A program made the position numbers and the translations under genes. Of a stretch of 64,000 bases of DNA, positions 32,151 through 46,586 are shown in pieces. This DNA comes from Paralichthys olivaceus. Its lineage: Eukaryota > Chordata > Actinopteri > Pleuronectiformes > Paralichthyidae. The notes beneath the pieces are model-generated. The model worked only from the letters and a program-made list of their open reading frames with translations. It did not search any database and had not been told where the DNA came from. Position 1 is the first letter of the stretch. Every line of letters starts with the position of its first letter. Where the stretch lies: positions 20,615,760-20,679,759 of the forward strand of contig NC_091109.1 of the NCBI RefSeq assembly GCF_024713975.1, written 5' to 3'.

Positions 32151-32515
32151 TGTGTCTCCGTAACTTCAGCGGACATTACATTGACTAACTTTGATTTCCT
32201 GGTGACTTATTCAAACCTTAACTATAGTTGCTACTTGTCTCAGCAAAACTCAACCTTAACCTAAACTTAACTTTAAATATGTTTTAACCTTAAAAATTGT
32301 CAAAACTCAAACCTTAACTACATGGCTTAACCTTAACCTAAACTTAAACCTAAACTAACCTAAACTTAACTTAACCTAACCTAACCTAAACTTAACCTAA
32401 CCTTAAAACAAGGCTTACCGTAAAACTTGTGAATGTGATATTGTGAATGGGAACAGATTTAGGTCCCCACAACATGAGTAATACCTGGTCCACACGCACA
32501 CACAAACACACGCGC
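32085..32515. repeat. Microsatellite-associated repeat with degenerate CCTTAA/CCTAAA array
   Basis: A (CA)n run (32117-32146) is followed by CGGACATTACATTGACTAAC and GATTTCCTGGTGACTTATTC, then about 200 bases of AACCTTAACCTAAAC-type words, then AGGTCCCCACAACATGAGTA, ACCTGGTCCACACGC and more CA. I recall this arrangement as a common teleost repeat. It ends shortly before the opsin promoter region. Confidence 0.5.
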
Positions 32516-32559
32516 GCGCCTCGTATTGATGGTTTCTGTCCCCGAGCAACTAATAAGGG

Positions 32560-32942
32560 GCAGTAGGTGATAAAAGCTCTCGCGCATTTGGCGCATGGAC
32601 AAAGGAGCGCACCTTTTGGATTCAGGAGCGCACGGTGGAGAGGGGCGGGCCCATCGTGACACCACCGGTATCTGCTCTGTAAATACTCGCTCCCTCTCTA
32701 AGTGGCTCGTCTTGACCGGACATCTTCTCCAAATCGTCGCTCTCCTTTAATAAAACTTGCCACATGCGCGCACGGTGCAGCGGGAGGACTGCGCCGCCGC
32801 TCCGCCGTGCGTCTTCGCTTCTCCACATGAGTTGAGCGCGTAAGAAAAAAGAAAAAGAAAAAAGAAAGCCTTGCAGACCGGATGGTTCGGTGCCGTATAG
32901 TGGAAACTTCGGGCTGGACCAAACGTCTCGGCTCAGCCCGGT
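32560..32942 (+). promoter_or_regulatory. Candidate promoter and 5' UTR of the opsin
   Basis: GC-rich, CpG-containing sequence directly upstream of the opsin ATG, with a GC-box-like GGGGCGGGCC near 32642. No TATA box was convincingly placed. The stretch 32840-32870 is a run of A/G words in the probable leader. The transcription start was not determined. Confidence 0.4.
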
Positions 32943-35900
32943 ATGATCGTTTCCAACGTGAGCCTGAGCTGTGAGCACTGTCCCGGGGGAGGAGCCGGCG
33001 GCACAGCGGCGACGGATGCGTACAAAGAGGTGCCCGGCACTCTCCCTCCTCCGTCCCTGAGCCCGACGGGGCACCTGGTGGTGGCCGTGTGCCTCGGCTT
33101 CATCGGCACCGTCGGCTTCCTCAGTAACTTCCTGGTGCTCACGCTGTTCTGCCGCTACCGGGCGCTGCGCACACCCATGAACCTCCTGCTGGTGAGCATC
33201 TCTGCCAGCGACCTGCTGGTCAGTGTCCTGGGGACCCCGTTCAGCTTCGCGGCCAGCACCCAGGGGCGGTGGCTGATCGGACGCGCGGGGTGCGTCTGGT
33301 ATGGGTTCGTCAACGCGTGTTTGGGTGAGCAGGTGTTTTTTGTTATTTGTCTTTATCTCCGGAGCCCAAAACAGCAGCAGGACATTTAATCTGGAATGAA
33401 ATCTGTCAAATCGTGTCTGTATCTGCCTTGTTGTGACTTATCTGCTTCTGCAGAGATGAAATATTGATTTTTGTCTTCACTTACATTCACTGCCCGTCAG
33501 ATAAGATAGTGTCTGTGCGCAATTATTGGAAATTGGCTTCTTTTTTTCCAGCATATTGACTCGTCAGCTCCTTGTAACTGTGAGATTTTGTCTCCAAATC
33601 ATGAATTTGTTCAGATAAAAACTTTTTCCACTTGACTTTGTTTTCATCAGCTTCTCTCTGTTGCACGTTTGCCACAAGAAGATATTAATGCATCTGTCGC
33701 CTGCAGCAAAACTCACACAAACCATACAACAGGATTAAAATCCTATACACTCAATTAATTCTGCGGTTAATATCCATTAAAATCTCATTAAGTTGTGAAG
33801 GTGTAATGTGCTGATTGCAAACTGAAGGATCTGATCTGGTGAAGTGTCATAATTTAGATTTAGTCCCAGATTGAACAATAGATTTTTGGCAAATGCAGAA
33901 AGAAAGAAAAAACGCGGGAAAATCATTTCATATCACATGAGATAGTAAATCTGCTCCTGTCACGTTCTTATCTGGTTCGTCAGAGGTCGACGGAGCTCTT
34001 CACCGGTGCAGGGATCTGACCTCTGACCCCTCGGTTTCCAGGTTATTCACCATAATCACTGTCAAGCATCGTTTCACGGCTCAGCTCAGAAACCTTGAGA
34101 TCCTGATTTTCCAGACAGTGGAGTGAATCAAACTGATGTTGTTGATCAAGGGGGGGGTGTCCTTGCTGTGCCTGGATTTTTGATGACTTAAGACGTTTTA
34201 CACTTTGCAACTAAGTGGTTCTGTGATTGAGAGCAATTGCATGTGATTAATCAGTGTGTTAAGTAGGCTAAACACATCACTTTGCCCTCACTCACCTTGC
34301 TGCTGCACCCTGAAGAGGTGTTGCTACTCTTAAAGATATTTGTTTTGTCTTTGGAGTGTGGCCCTGTAGCAAGGTTGAGGAAGGTGTTATCGTTGGCGCT
34401 CTTAAATAAGTGGTTTTCCCCCGTCGAATCTGCACCAGGAGAAAAGTGCACTGAGGTGTTGCTCTTAAATCTGTTGTTTTCTCAAAGGAATCTGGACTTG
34501 CAGTAAGAAACACTTAGATGCAACGTGTTGCTCATTATTTAGCTGTTTTCTCAATGAGGTCTTGTCTTGCATGAAGCTGAATGAATGATAAAGATGGTTT
34601 GAAGTTTGGTCTTGAAATAAGGTGCAACGAAGCATTTCTGTTGCTCCTAAATTTGTCATATTCTCTATGGAACCTGGACTCAGAGTAAAGTGAGCTATGT
34701 AAGAATCAGGAAGGGGCTGTTGTTCTTTTCTCACCTGTTATCTCTATGAAGTCATGAGTTGCAGGGAAGCTCTGTAAGATGCTCTCAAATCTTTTGTTTC
34801 CTCAATGGAATTTGGTCTTTGCTCTCAAATCTGTTCCTTCCTCTGTGGACTCTGCACCAGAGTAAAGTGCACTAAGATGCTGCTGCTTGATTTGCTGCAG
34901 TAAAGTGTTTCTTTTAAAGCTATTGATTTCTCTTTGGAGTCTGGAGTAACAGTAAGGGATTGCGAAGTGTCATTGCTATTAAACTAGCTGTTTTCTCTAT
35001 GGAATCTGGACCTTGAGTAGAGTGCAGTGAGATGTAAGGTGCAGTGTGATGATGCTCTTGCTCCTTTGTTTTTCTCATTGATGTTTGGTGTGTTGCAGTA
35101 TGACACGGTAAGAAATTGTTTCTCACAAAGCTATTGATTTGTATTTGGAGTCTGGACCTTCAGTAAAGTGCTGCTGTGAATAAATAAGTTGTTTTCTTTA
35201 CGGAATCTGGACTTGCAGTTTTAGCTGCTCTTAAATCAGTTATTTTCTCAATGGAGTTTGGTCTTGCAGTATAGCAATGCAATTTGTTGTCATTGCTCTT
35301 AAATTGGTTGTTGTTTCTGTGGAGCAGCAGTAAGGTGCGCTAAGATGTGAGGTGCTGTTGGTCTTTCTCTATGAAGTTTTGCACGAAGGTACTGTCAGGT
35401 CCTTAATCTGTTCTGTTCCTGTTCAACATTAAGGTGTTATTGTTTCTTTTGCTTCTGTCAGAGTTTCTGTTAAACCAGATCGTTTATGGTTTTGCACCTC
35501 CATTTATCTTCTCTTTCACACACCAGTTTTCAATCTCATCTGTTTTCTCAACTTTCCTCCATCAAACTGATTCTCACTAAAGTTGCTGCATAACTCCGCT
35601 TTATATCCTCTCTGTGATGAAACATGCACAATTCATATAATCTGCAGTTCATCCATGACCCGAGGACCCGCTCGATTAATTTTGCACACTGTTCCTCGGC
35701 GGTGCGTGTTCCCGAGCACCTGCAGAATAAGTAAGTAATAACCAAAAGCATCAAAATTTTACGTGACGAGATCAAAAGGCTTCTCTCACTGTTGCCGAGA
35801 CGCTTTAGAGATTCAGGTCGGAGCTGGGCTTGTCATCTGCAACATGATATAGATACCCCCCATGTGATGCTGAGTTAATGTGGGTTAAATAAGGTTTATG

Positions 35901-38900
35901 CATCTTCAACAGTTTTAAAACAAAGTCAGAACATAGTGGATTTGGTGCAAAGGTAATGGTACTGTTGGGCCATGGTGGAGTTCTACTGAGTGTCATTCTA
36001 GTTTAAAAATGGACCCGAGTGAGCAGAATAAACCTCTATGAGAGATTTATGTCCGAGGAGGGAGAACATTGTTGGATCTGATTCCAGCAAGAATGAGTTT
36101 GAACTCTGCAGGTTTCAAACTGTTTTTCCAGCTGAGAAAGAAAAATGCAGCCTGAGGGTGATATTGAGCCTGATTGCATCTACTTTTTAAAACATGTTTC
36201 TTTGTGCAATAGCTGGACAATTCTGAGCAATTTATTTGAACCTACAGGTGGCCTCCCCAGGTGTCGCTTTGTTGATGTGCAAATGCCCAATACAAAAACC
36301 AGAATGACTCTGTTCGGAGAATGGCGCTCAGATTGGCTCAAATTATGAAATCTACACGAAGCCAGAGACGACGTCAGTCCAGACTTACTCGTGCAAAAAC
36401 TGAAATTACAGAATTGGAAATTCACCCTGCAAAAACACAAGTGCACAATCACACAGTACTGTTTGGTCAGTTTAATAAAACAAGCTGGATAATCCTCAGA
36501 CCCACATTAATACTATGAAAAGGTTAAAGACGTCTCATTTCACCCTCCGGCTGCAGGAGCTGAGGTGGAACCTGCTTCGTTGTTGAGTCACTAATTAGAC
36601 ATTGTCTGTTCCACTACAATTACCCAGGCAACACCAGAGCTGGTGCCCTGTAACTGTAATCGAGCCGCATCAGGTCACTCTCGCTGGAATAAGATCTTGT
36701 TTCTGAAGTCAAAAGGCTCTTTTGTTCTCCTCCTCCCTTTCTCTTTCTTCTTTTGCTTCTGCAGGTTATTTTCTCAGTTTGCCCTTCGTCACGATCAATA
36801 AATCATTGGCCAACAGGTGCAAGATTTGGGAAACTGTTGCAAACAGGTGGTGACATTTTAAGCATCAACAATTAACGGAGTAATCATAAAAATAACTGTT
36901 ACATGCAGCAGTAATTTTCTTTTGTCACATAATCTCCATCAGTACTTTCCCTGTATGAAGTTTTCATCATGCGCACTGTGAAAACACAAGCACAAGTCTG
37001 GTTATGCTTAGACACAGTCAAGATATAATCTTTCCTCAGAAGAAATCAAGATACAGAAAATCAGGTTTCACTAATCCCCATAAGCTGATTAGGAAAACCA
37101 AATTTCTTTTATCTGACTTTGAAGAAATCAGGTTACACCAGAAAGCCACCAGTAACAGGATTATGCAGAGTAAATGCATGTAAACACAGTGGGAGTGCGC
37201 TGGACGTTGTGCTGAGTGGTCAGATTTGGCACAAGTGCTATTGTTTTGCCAACAATTGGATCTGAAACAAGACAGAAAGAAAGAACAGACTGAGAAAGAC
37301 AAAGAGAAAGAGGAGACAAAGAAATAGACGAGGTGAAGCAAGAGAGAGATGATTAGCTCCCGTGCTGACTCAGGCCCGGGACACTGGGTCAGTCATTCTG
37401 CAAATTATTCCACACCTCTTGGGGAAAGAAGATTCAGGCCTCAGGTGAAAACCCCATTAAAATGCACATCGGAGAATGTGATGGTGGTGACGTTTGAATC
37501 AAAGTCACACGCTGGGAAATGATTTGCGGCCCTGTGTCCCCAGGAGGCTCCGAGCAGAGACTGTACAATCATCACAGCAAATGAAAGCTGTTAGAGACGT
37601 TAGCAGACAATTCAAACTCAAAGAATAGACTGTGTTAGACAGGTGAGGACTTGTTTACCCGAGATCACTCTATAATTATAAAATAATCCAAACACAAATG
37701 TATTTTTCTCAGTGAAGTGCATATCGCCCCACAGTCCCCACAGTGTGAAACCACGTTTAAATCTGCCAGATGTGGATTTGTCCCAAATTTCGCATATTCG
37801 CAGATAAAAGTCCCCATTTTTCAAATCGGAAAAAAAAAAGAGTCCAGAGAACATTTTCTTTTTCAAAAGTGTGTCGGTTTTAAATATCTGCAGACCTCAT
37901 CGGTCACATGTTGGTATCTTTTGTCATTTCAACACAATGTGTTAATAATGCTTGACCCACAAGTGTAGAGGAGTGGAGTCGACCTGCTTTATGTAACCAG
38001 AGGGCATCAGTAATGGACAGAGGGAGCTCTCTCTACCTGCACACACACACACACACACAATAATTTAATTATTCTCAGGACTCTTTGCTGTTGCTCTCAA
38101 CACGGTGTTCGCCCACTACCTCACCCCGCTGTCCAAGCCAAACGCGAAGCCGTCATTACGGATCCAAGTGCTCTGATTGTCTGTAATCAAAGTCAGCAAA
38201 GTGCCCCTGGACCGGCACTTAACTTGTGTGCGCTGATTAGCTCTGATTTAAGAATTTTCTCCAGTTGCATATGTTCATCAAATAGCAATTAACATGCAGA
38301 AGAAGATGGCGTACAGCTGTGCTGCTGTCTGCGTCCGCGTCCGCTTTGATGCAGATGAGAGCGCGTGTTTGTTCCGTGTGAGAAGCAGGTGTAAGCAGCT
38401 TCATGATGATTTACGTGACCACTTAGGATGTAATGATTAGCTCAGGATTCAGGTTGAGTCACAACACGCAGCTCATGTTTCGTTCCGGGGATACGATGCA
38501 AAGTTGGATTGTAAGTAAACTAGACGTCTTTATTTTAAATGTAAAATGTTCAGAATATATCGGAGCTTCAGTGTTAGAGCCCTGCCCATATGGATTTTGC
38601 CGTTGGCTGTTGATATCAATATTAGTGAGTAAAAAATAAACAAACAGCCAAATCAGAAGCATCATAATCATTGACCACTTCCTCTCTGCACCCCCCCCCC
38701 TCAGGCATCGTCTCCCTCATATCCCTCGCCGTTCTGTCCTACGAGCGCTACTGCACCATGATGGCGCCAACCATGGCTGACGGCAGAGACTACCGCCCCG
38801 CGCTGGGAGGGATCTGCTTCTCCTGGCTCTACTCGGTGGCCTGGACCGTCCCCCCGCTGCTGGGCTGGAGCAAATACGGGCCCGAGGGCCCCGGCACCAC

Positions 38901-41900
38901 CTGCTCGGTTGACTGGCGGACCCAGACGCCTAACAATATCTCCTACATCATCTGCCTGTTCACCTTCTGCCTGGTGCTGCCGTTCATCGTCATCCTCTAC
39001 TCCTACGGCAAGCTGCTGCTCGCCATCAGACAGGTGGGACTGCAAATGTAAATATTAATGTTGTTTCTTAGCGTCAGAGCATGTGTCTGCGTTGGTTTTC
39101 TCAAACAATATTGGAAAACACAAAGAAAAGCAAAGGTACCGACTGTGTATGTAAATATTTGAAGAGTGTAGGAACTACACATCCCATGAACCATTGCAAA
39201 TGACCCCATTCCAATGACTTCCTGCACCTCGCATCTAAAAAAACTGCAGCTTGTTAGGGCTCCACCAATCAGAGACATCTCTATTACACCTGAGGACTAT
39301 GGGTAGTGTAGTACTCTTTGACTACCGTGGATGGTTAAAATATTACAGCTGATAGTCAGTATGTTTCCTGGGATTTCTACTTCACGCTGTTGAGCCCTTT
39401 AGATCATGGACGTTGTGGTTGCATTAAAAAACATGCAGCTGTCTGCATATGAGACAGTCAAAGCACTTGAGTATAGACCCCAGACATGACACCAGAAACA
39501 AAGAGGGTTCCGTAGTGACTCTTGAAGTTATTGACTCCAGCGGTACACGCTCTAATTTATGATCACAACTGATCCTCGACGGTATCGAACGCCTCCGGGC
39601 CTCTCGTCAGCCTCAGACCGAAGTTCATACATTTCAAAGAATCGAGCGTGGAAGCTGAGAATCGAAGCCGCGTATCTCTAGAGCCTTCTATCAGGTTTGA
39701 CATCTCCACAACGTCGTCTGTTAAAGCTGCTGACACTAATTCATACACTGTCTGTGTGTGGACATAATTTACAGCGTGATGCAGGAACAGGAGGCTCCCG
39801 AGATAATTTAATTCCAGTTATTGTTGCCGAGCAGGTAAAATATTGTGTTTGCTCCTGACGCATATTTCCTAAAAGTACAAGTAAAGTTTTGAGAAAGATT
39901 TAAAGGCATTGTTGAAACTTCAACAGAGGACGATAGAAACGTGAGGGATGACGGAGGAAGGTTGGAGGCGAGGCTTGGAGGATGTTGCATCACGTTAAAA
40001 TGCAGTTTGTGAGCCGATATGCAAACGCGCTTGGAAATAATGTATGTTCTGGCTCAGGTGTGATATTTCTATCGTCCGGCTCATAAATAAAGTTCATGGT
40101 TCTTAAAACTTAGAAGAATTAGAGCGATAAAGAGAGAGGGGAAGTAAACATAACAAAACTGGATGGATCTATGGCAGCCTGATATCAAATCCAGCTACTT
40201 CATTAAAAATTAAATTTTTCCTGCCAATTATTTTCTCAATCAACAAAGTACACCAGGTGCTCAGCAGAGTTAAAGACCCAATTAAAGTTGGTCTGATCGA
40301 ACAGTGTCTATTTTATGTATGTGTATATATCAGGACATCAGTGTCCTCCATGAAAAGAAGATGATATTAAATAAAAACTGTTTAAAATGTTGTTGACAGT
40401 TTTTAATTGGTTAGAAAAGTATTTTCTGCATCAAAAGAGGTGAAAACTGTCTTTGCAGAGATGCAGAGGTCTCGTCTGCAGGCCGGTGTTAATGATAGGT
40501 CTATAGTTTACTCTGCTGAAGTGCTTCATTAAACCTCAAGGCTACAGACCTTCACACCCACGGTCAGATAATCACAGGAGACAAAAACTCTGTATTTAGT
40601 GTGTGTGTGTGTGAGAGAGATAGTTCCTGTACTTCTGCTGATGACACAGAACAGGCCTTCGTATTGTTTCAGGGAATGTGGGTGTTTAAACGACCTGAGG
40701 AGGCGTTTACATTCTACAGTTACACACAAATTATTCACAGCTGGCTTCGGGAGTTGATGAAGATATTTTTAGACCGAGTGGTTCTCATGTCATGTTCACT
40801 TGAACGAACCGACTTTAGCTGTAAGTGGCATGTATGAGTGATTTCAGAGAATGTGTATGGGTGCCAGTTTCACATGACTACAAATGGAAATATTTGGATA
40901 AGAACATGAAATGGTTTTTTGCGTCAGGCGTGCACCTTTAACATCTCAACCTCTGACTGTTTTCGGGCATGAATATTGTTGTGCAGGATGTGAACCAATA
41001 TTTAGATCATCATGTTGTATAACACTGATCAGTTGAAAACAAATGTTTAAAGATAAGATTGATGGGCAGAGCTGCGGATTTTGATGAGATCCAGGCTGCG
41101 TACCTTTGTGTGTTTTGTGCGTGTGTGACTGTGAACATTAAGTGAGTGATCTCACCTAATGTGCCTGCATTTGCATCATTCTCTTGATTTATTACTTCTG
41201 TTCGGGAGCTACGTGCATCCGGTGTGCGTATCCACGAATTTGGCTTGCCTCACACTTTGGTTGTGCGTCATACGTCTTCCTTTACCTTTGCGGGTCACGG
41301 TTAAATGTGTTTGCTCGCGGCTGTGAACCACACTCAGGTGTTGTGCTGTTTGCACAAGAATTGAATTTGCCACACCATTTGCTGGTTCATGTTCCACGGC
41401 TCTGTGGGTGCAAGCTCTCTGAACGTTTTATTTTTGCTGTTGCTGCTTTGTAATATATGTTTGTAGTGTATTTTTGATGGAATTATAAAAACAGAAAGTT
41501 TGAAAAATTAAAAAAATTTGAGAAAGAAAATGTAAAAAGAAAAGTTAACGTTCCCTTTTTCCTACTTTAATAAACATTTTATAGTTCACACGATTAAATG
41601 CATTTATCTTATTCCCCAGATAAGAAAAGGCTGAGACCTGGCACATGTGTATTTGGAACAGATTTGGACCAAGTCATCAAAAAGACCTGCAACACCTTAG
41701 ATTAAATTTGGCAACCAGGCCCAGTTCTGATCTGCCAGATTTGGGCCGATATCGGACCAAACAGATTTTAGCTTCCTGGGAGTCGATAACCATAAAGAGC
41801 TTTGACGTTTTCTGTAGTGCCACCCTGAGGTAACAGCTGCCATCTGTAGTGTAATGTCTCAACAGCTGTCGGATAAGATGGTGCAGATATCCACTTCCTC

Positions 41901-44900
41901 TCATGTGATCCCATGGTAGCACTAAATTAATTGTTAATTAATCAGAAGCCTGTCAGAGCTGCTAGCGTGTTGTCTAACCGTATAAACTTTTTTCCTTACC
42001 TGTAAAGTCTGTTTTACCTCATCAGTCATATTTTTTAATTTCTTCCATCATTTCTTTAGATGACACCCAATTAGCTTCAAGTAAAACCAACAAATGAAAA
42101 CACACTTTAGTTGTCACACTGAGGGAAGGTAGAGAAAAGTGTTTGCTAACTCGTTGATAATCTCATTTCTGCAGAGTCCAGAAGACGGGCTGGTTCATTT
42201 TCATCTTTGTCACATATTTGTTCTGTATTCATGTCGCTCGAAGCTGCGAATCATCACAGAATTAGTAGCTGGTGGCGATTCAACTCAGGTTAATGAACTA
42301 TATCATCCATGTAATTAAACTGATAAGTGGTTGAGCTCATTAAATCCAACGTGTTGACAGAATCTGAAAACAGGAATCTACGGCTATAAACGGCTCCTTT
42401 AATGAACTGGCAGCCGTCCTTATCGTTTTCACGGCTCTGTTTTGAGGACGTGATTCTATAATCTAATAGTGTGTGTGTGTGTGTGAATATCTTTGGATAA
42501 TTCACTGATGAACCACAAAGAAACACAACATTATGTCGAGACAGAGGAGATCGAATGCTCAAGGAGTTTGAGATCTGCATCAGACAGAGAGAGAGTTTCA
42601 TTTTTCTCTGCTGTCTGTACATGTGCAGGGTTTTTATGTGTGTGTGTGTGTGTGTGTTTACTGTTGTCTCACAGCAGCCAAGGTGTTAAGTTACCTGAGG
42701 GGAGGATAATCCCATGCTTACACAGCATGCATCTTTCTCACTTGCAGCACAAACAGACACACACACAAATATCTATACACACACACAGACATTCCCACGG
42801 TGGTGCAGGGTGTGTGCTCTTGTTCAAATATAAATCCTGTACAAGACAAACGAAACTGAGGGAGAAAGTTTTCTTCCCACAGTTTGAGTTGTATTTGTTT
42901 TAATTTAGTATTTATAATATTACAGCACTTCACTTTAAGTATTTTTTAGCAGTACTGTACTTCATAATGCATTTGTGCATCTTCATATTTCAGCTGTAAC
43001 AGTGTGTTTCCTCTGCAGCTTTTCTATTGTGTAAATAAATCACAGTATATATGTGCGTGTTATAGGAAACCCCTGGTTATAATATGAAAAGACTTATCAA
43101 AGTCACTTTTGACTTTTACTTAAACATTTCAGAGAGATCCAGTTTTACTTCACTCCATTTTCGTGCATGTGCGAAAGGAAACCGCCATCTTTATATCTTT
43201 TATAATTTACTGTGTTCTCGGAGCCCTGATGGTCCCATGTGCGGCATCATTGACATCTGAGAAAACAGCAGGATGATGGAGCTCGTCCTTGATGGTGTGA
43301 CAGCGTCTGGTCCACCGCTGACTTGATTGTCACATGTCGTAACGTGTTATAGTTTTGGCCTCTCGCCCTGTTCTCTGGCAGCGAAAATGACCCCAGACTG
43401 TGGGGGGTGGAGGTCTGAAATGTTCTTAAAACGTCCTGGACGCATCCTCCTCCACGTCCAGCTGACGCAGCAGCTGTCGCCAGCGCCGCAGGGCTGCAGT
43501 TTGCTCAGAGTCACACAGCCAGGATGATTTAACTCTGGAAGTCAAAGGTTGGCAACTCCAATATTAAGACCTTATGGAAAAGATGGCAGCTCCTCTGCAC
43601 CGTCAGGACCCGTTTCTGCCCAAGCATTTTCACAAGTTTGTGTTTTTTTTTTTACAACAAAGTGAATCTATCTCCTTCTGAATAAAGAAGTAAACCACCC
43701 CTGTGCAGGTTTAAGCTGCACAAAAAAGGCTAAACATTTTCCAAAGCCTCCTATTGGGCTGATTTCCAGGAGAGGTGAGATTGAACTTGCAGACGTGAAA
43801 CCTTATTCAGACAAATAATCCGTTTCAGTCGCTGTTTTGTGTCAGTAAAGTTGATATCAGGTTCTCTTTAGAAAAACTGGATTTGGCATCTTTGTATTCA
43901 AAACTAAGAATGAGAGAATTGTGGCTAAAAGGTGAAGAAAATTCAATATTTCATGGTCTTATTCTGCTCATTATAATTTACCACAGCCTCAGGAGATGTA
44001 TTCAGAAGTCGACCAAAAGTCACAAACTCAATGAGCATTAAATTAGTTTTGTGTCGATCCGATAATTGATTGAAATGATTTCTTCTCGCAGCTCTGCTCT
44101 GATGTCGCTGCACAGTATTGGATATAAACTGTCCCTGGATTATTTACCGACGTATCACCGAACTTTCTTCATCTTCCCCTCAGGTCCGGAGTTCGATGGT
44201 GGCCCGTCATCGTGAGCAGCGGGTGCTGGTGATGGTCGTCACCATGGTGGTGGGCTACCTGGTCTGCTGGCTGCCGTACGGAGTGGCGGCTCTGCTCGCG
44301 ACCTTTGGGTCCCATGACATTTTGACCCCGGAGGCGACGATAACGCCGTCGCTCTTGGCCAAGTTCTCCACCGTCATCAACCCCTTTATCTACATCTTCA
44401 TGAACAAACAGGTGAGACGTCCACTGTCACTATCAAAAGTTAACAAAAGTGATTAAAACTATTCCTGGATTCCCCAAACCCACAACACAGCCTTCTACCA
44501 AGCTTCATGGTGACACACTCAGTATTTCTTATGTAATCTTGTTCACAAACAAATACTGTATATAAAATATCATATCTGCTCAATGTGTTTTAAACCCTTT
44601 ATTAAATGTTGAGTGTTAACAAATGTGAAAGTAATGAATGCTCTAAATCTACCTAAACTAAAGTGATGTAGATGGAGTCAGCTGTTCTGTGTCTTATAAT
44701 AAATCAGTCTAATTATATTCTCCCCCCTTTATTAAGACACATAATCACACCCCCGGCCAGAAATGGAAGTTATATAAGATTCACACTCAGGGAGAGTCTG
44801 TGATGGAAGGAGCAGACCCCCACTCCTCCATCTGCTGGCTCCTCATTTACACCTTCAGACATCCCGCTGCAAACACACACACACACACACACACACAGGA

Positions 44901-46550
44901 GACAGACACACAACATTATTATCGTGGTGTCGCAGCCAAGGCATAACAGCCCCCCCCCCCCCCCACCCCAACCCCCCGTGAGGCTGCGATACACATCACT
45001 GTCATTCAAGGACGCGGCACAGAGAGAGAGAAGTGATGTGGTGGATGCCCGAGGCCTTCAGCAGATCAAACTGTACTTTGTGCAGCTTTTAACCCGAAAA
45101 CAAATCTGCACAGGGGTCATTCGTATAATATCTGTATCCTTTCAAAATAAAATACAAAGCCTCCCCATTGGTTTTATTTTACCTGCACAGAGGACGGAGA
45201 AAAAAAACAAGTCCTCACGATCTATTTATTTATTTAACAGAAAACATGCCATTAACCAAGAAATGAATTAGAATGAATCTTTCTACTATTTTGCCTCCAG
45301 ACAAAAGTATTAAAGTGTGATATTTCTTACAGCGATTCAAAGTAACTTTTAAAGTTTTAAAAATAGGTTTCAACATTAATTCAAACTGAACACTGCCCAT
45401 TTGTTTTGTTTTCACCTGTTGTGTCCTGTCAAACATATCATCGTGACAGAACGGTTTGGATGGGATTTCAATTTTGTATTAAATCATCAAGAGAAACATC
45501 AGAACTAATGAATAAAAAACGAGGATTTCATCGAAACAATGAGAAGAATCACGATAACTATCAGACGAGAAAGATTTAAAACCCCCGAGGGGGAATGTTC
45601 AATGATTAAAGCTCATTTCATTTTTTAAAAAAAAGGAGCATAAAACCTGAACCTTGTGCCAACATTAGCGTGATGTAAGTTTGTAGTCAAAGTGGTGATG
45701 AGTGAAAAGAGGGATGATGGAAGGACACAGAAGATGAAAGACAGGAAGGGAAAAGAAAGTTGTTTTTAATCTCCTAAAGGTAACGTAGCTTTGATTTCGA
45801 TTATGTCACTATCGGGGAACAGCACGGTGGCGGCGACCTTTCCTTCCTCCCTCACACACCCAGCCACTCTTTTATCTGTCTGCCTCTCTTTTTATCTGCT
45901 GCCACCTCACTCCATCTCTTTGCTTTCCCGCCTGTGTGTCACTTTTGAGCCTGTGAGACATTTAAGTCTCTTTGATGACTGACTTGTGTTACAGCTGCGC
46001 CCTGTGTGGACGTTTTTTTCCGGTGCGCGTGTGTTTGTGATGATGATGAAACTGTTGAAAAGAGCTTTCAGGGCCGTGGATAAACGCTCCGCCGAGGCCG
46101 CGCTGCGTGGCGCTTTCAGTCTTCAGTTCCTCCCAGCCCATAACTATGGCGGCCGTGTGTTGAGGCGAGTTGAAGACTTCAAGCGCTGCGCAGATTCATG
46201 CCCTGGACCCGAGGCGTCTCTCTGAACGAGTCACCGTCACAGTCTGAGAGACTTTAAAACTGGTCAGCTTTGTTGTTGTTAAACAGCAAATTCAATTCAG
46301 TGATGGGACGCAGCAAAGTACATTTACTCTCTCACTGTACTGAAGTGTATTTTTCATGTATCTGTACTTTACTACAGTAAATGTAATGGAAGGTAATTTT
46401 CACTTCCACGATTCTTTGGCTTGTGACAGCTTTAAAACTGTTCGACCATTCAGCTGCTTTTCCTTTACTTCCTGTTTAGAGGCCTGAAGAGGTTAAATTG
46501 TCCAATTATTTGGAAAAGAGGAAATAAAAAAGACGAAATTACAAAAAATA

Positions 46551-46586
<36 letters not shown>

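Noticed and set aside
32215-32410. Interstitial telomere repeat
   Set aside because: The words are CCTTAA/CCTAAA/CTTAAC mixtures, not CCCTAA arrays, and they sit inside a repeat type common in teleosts.
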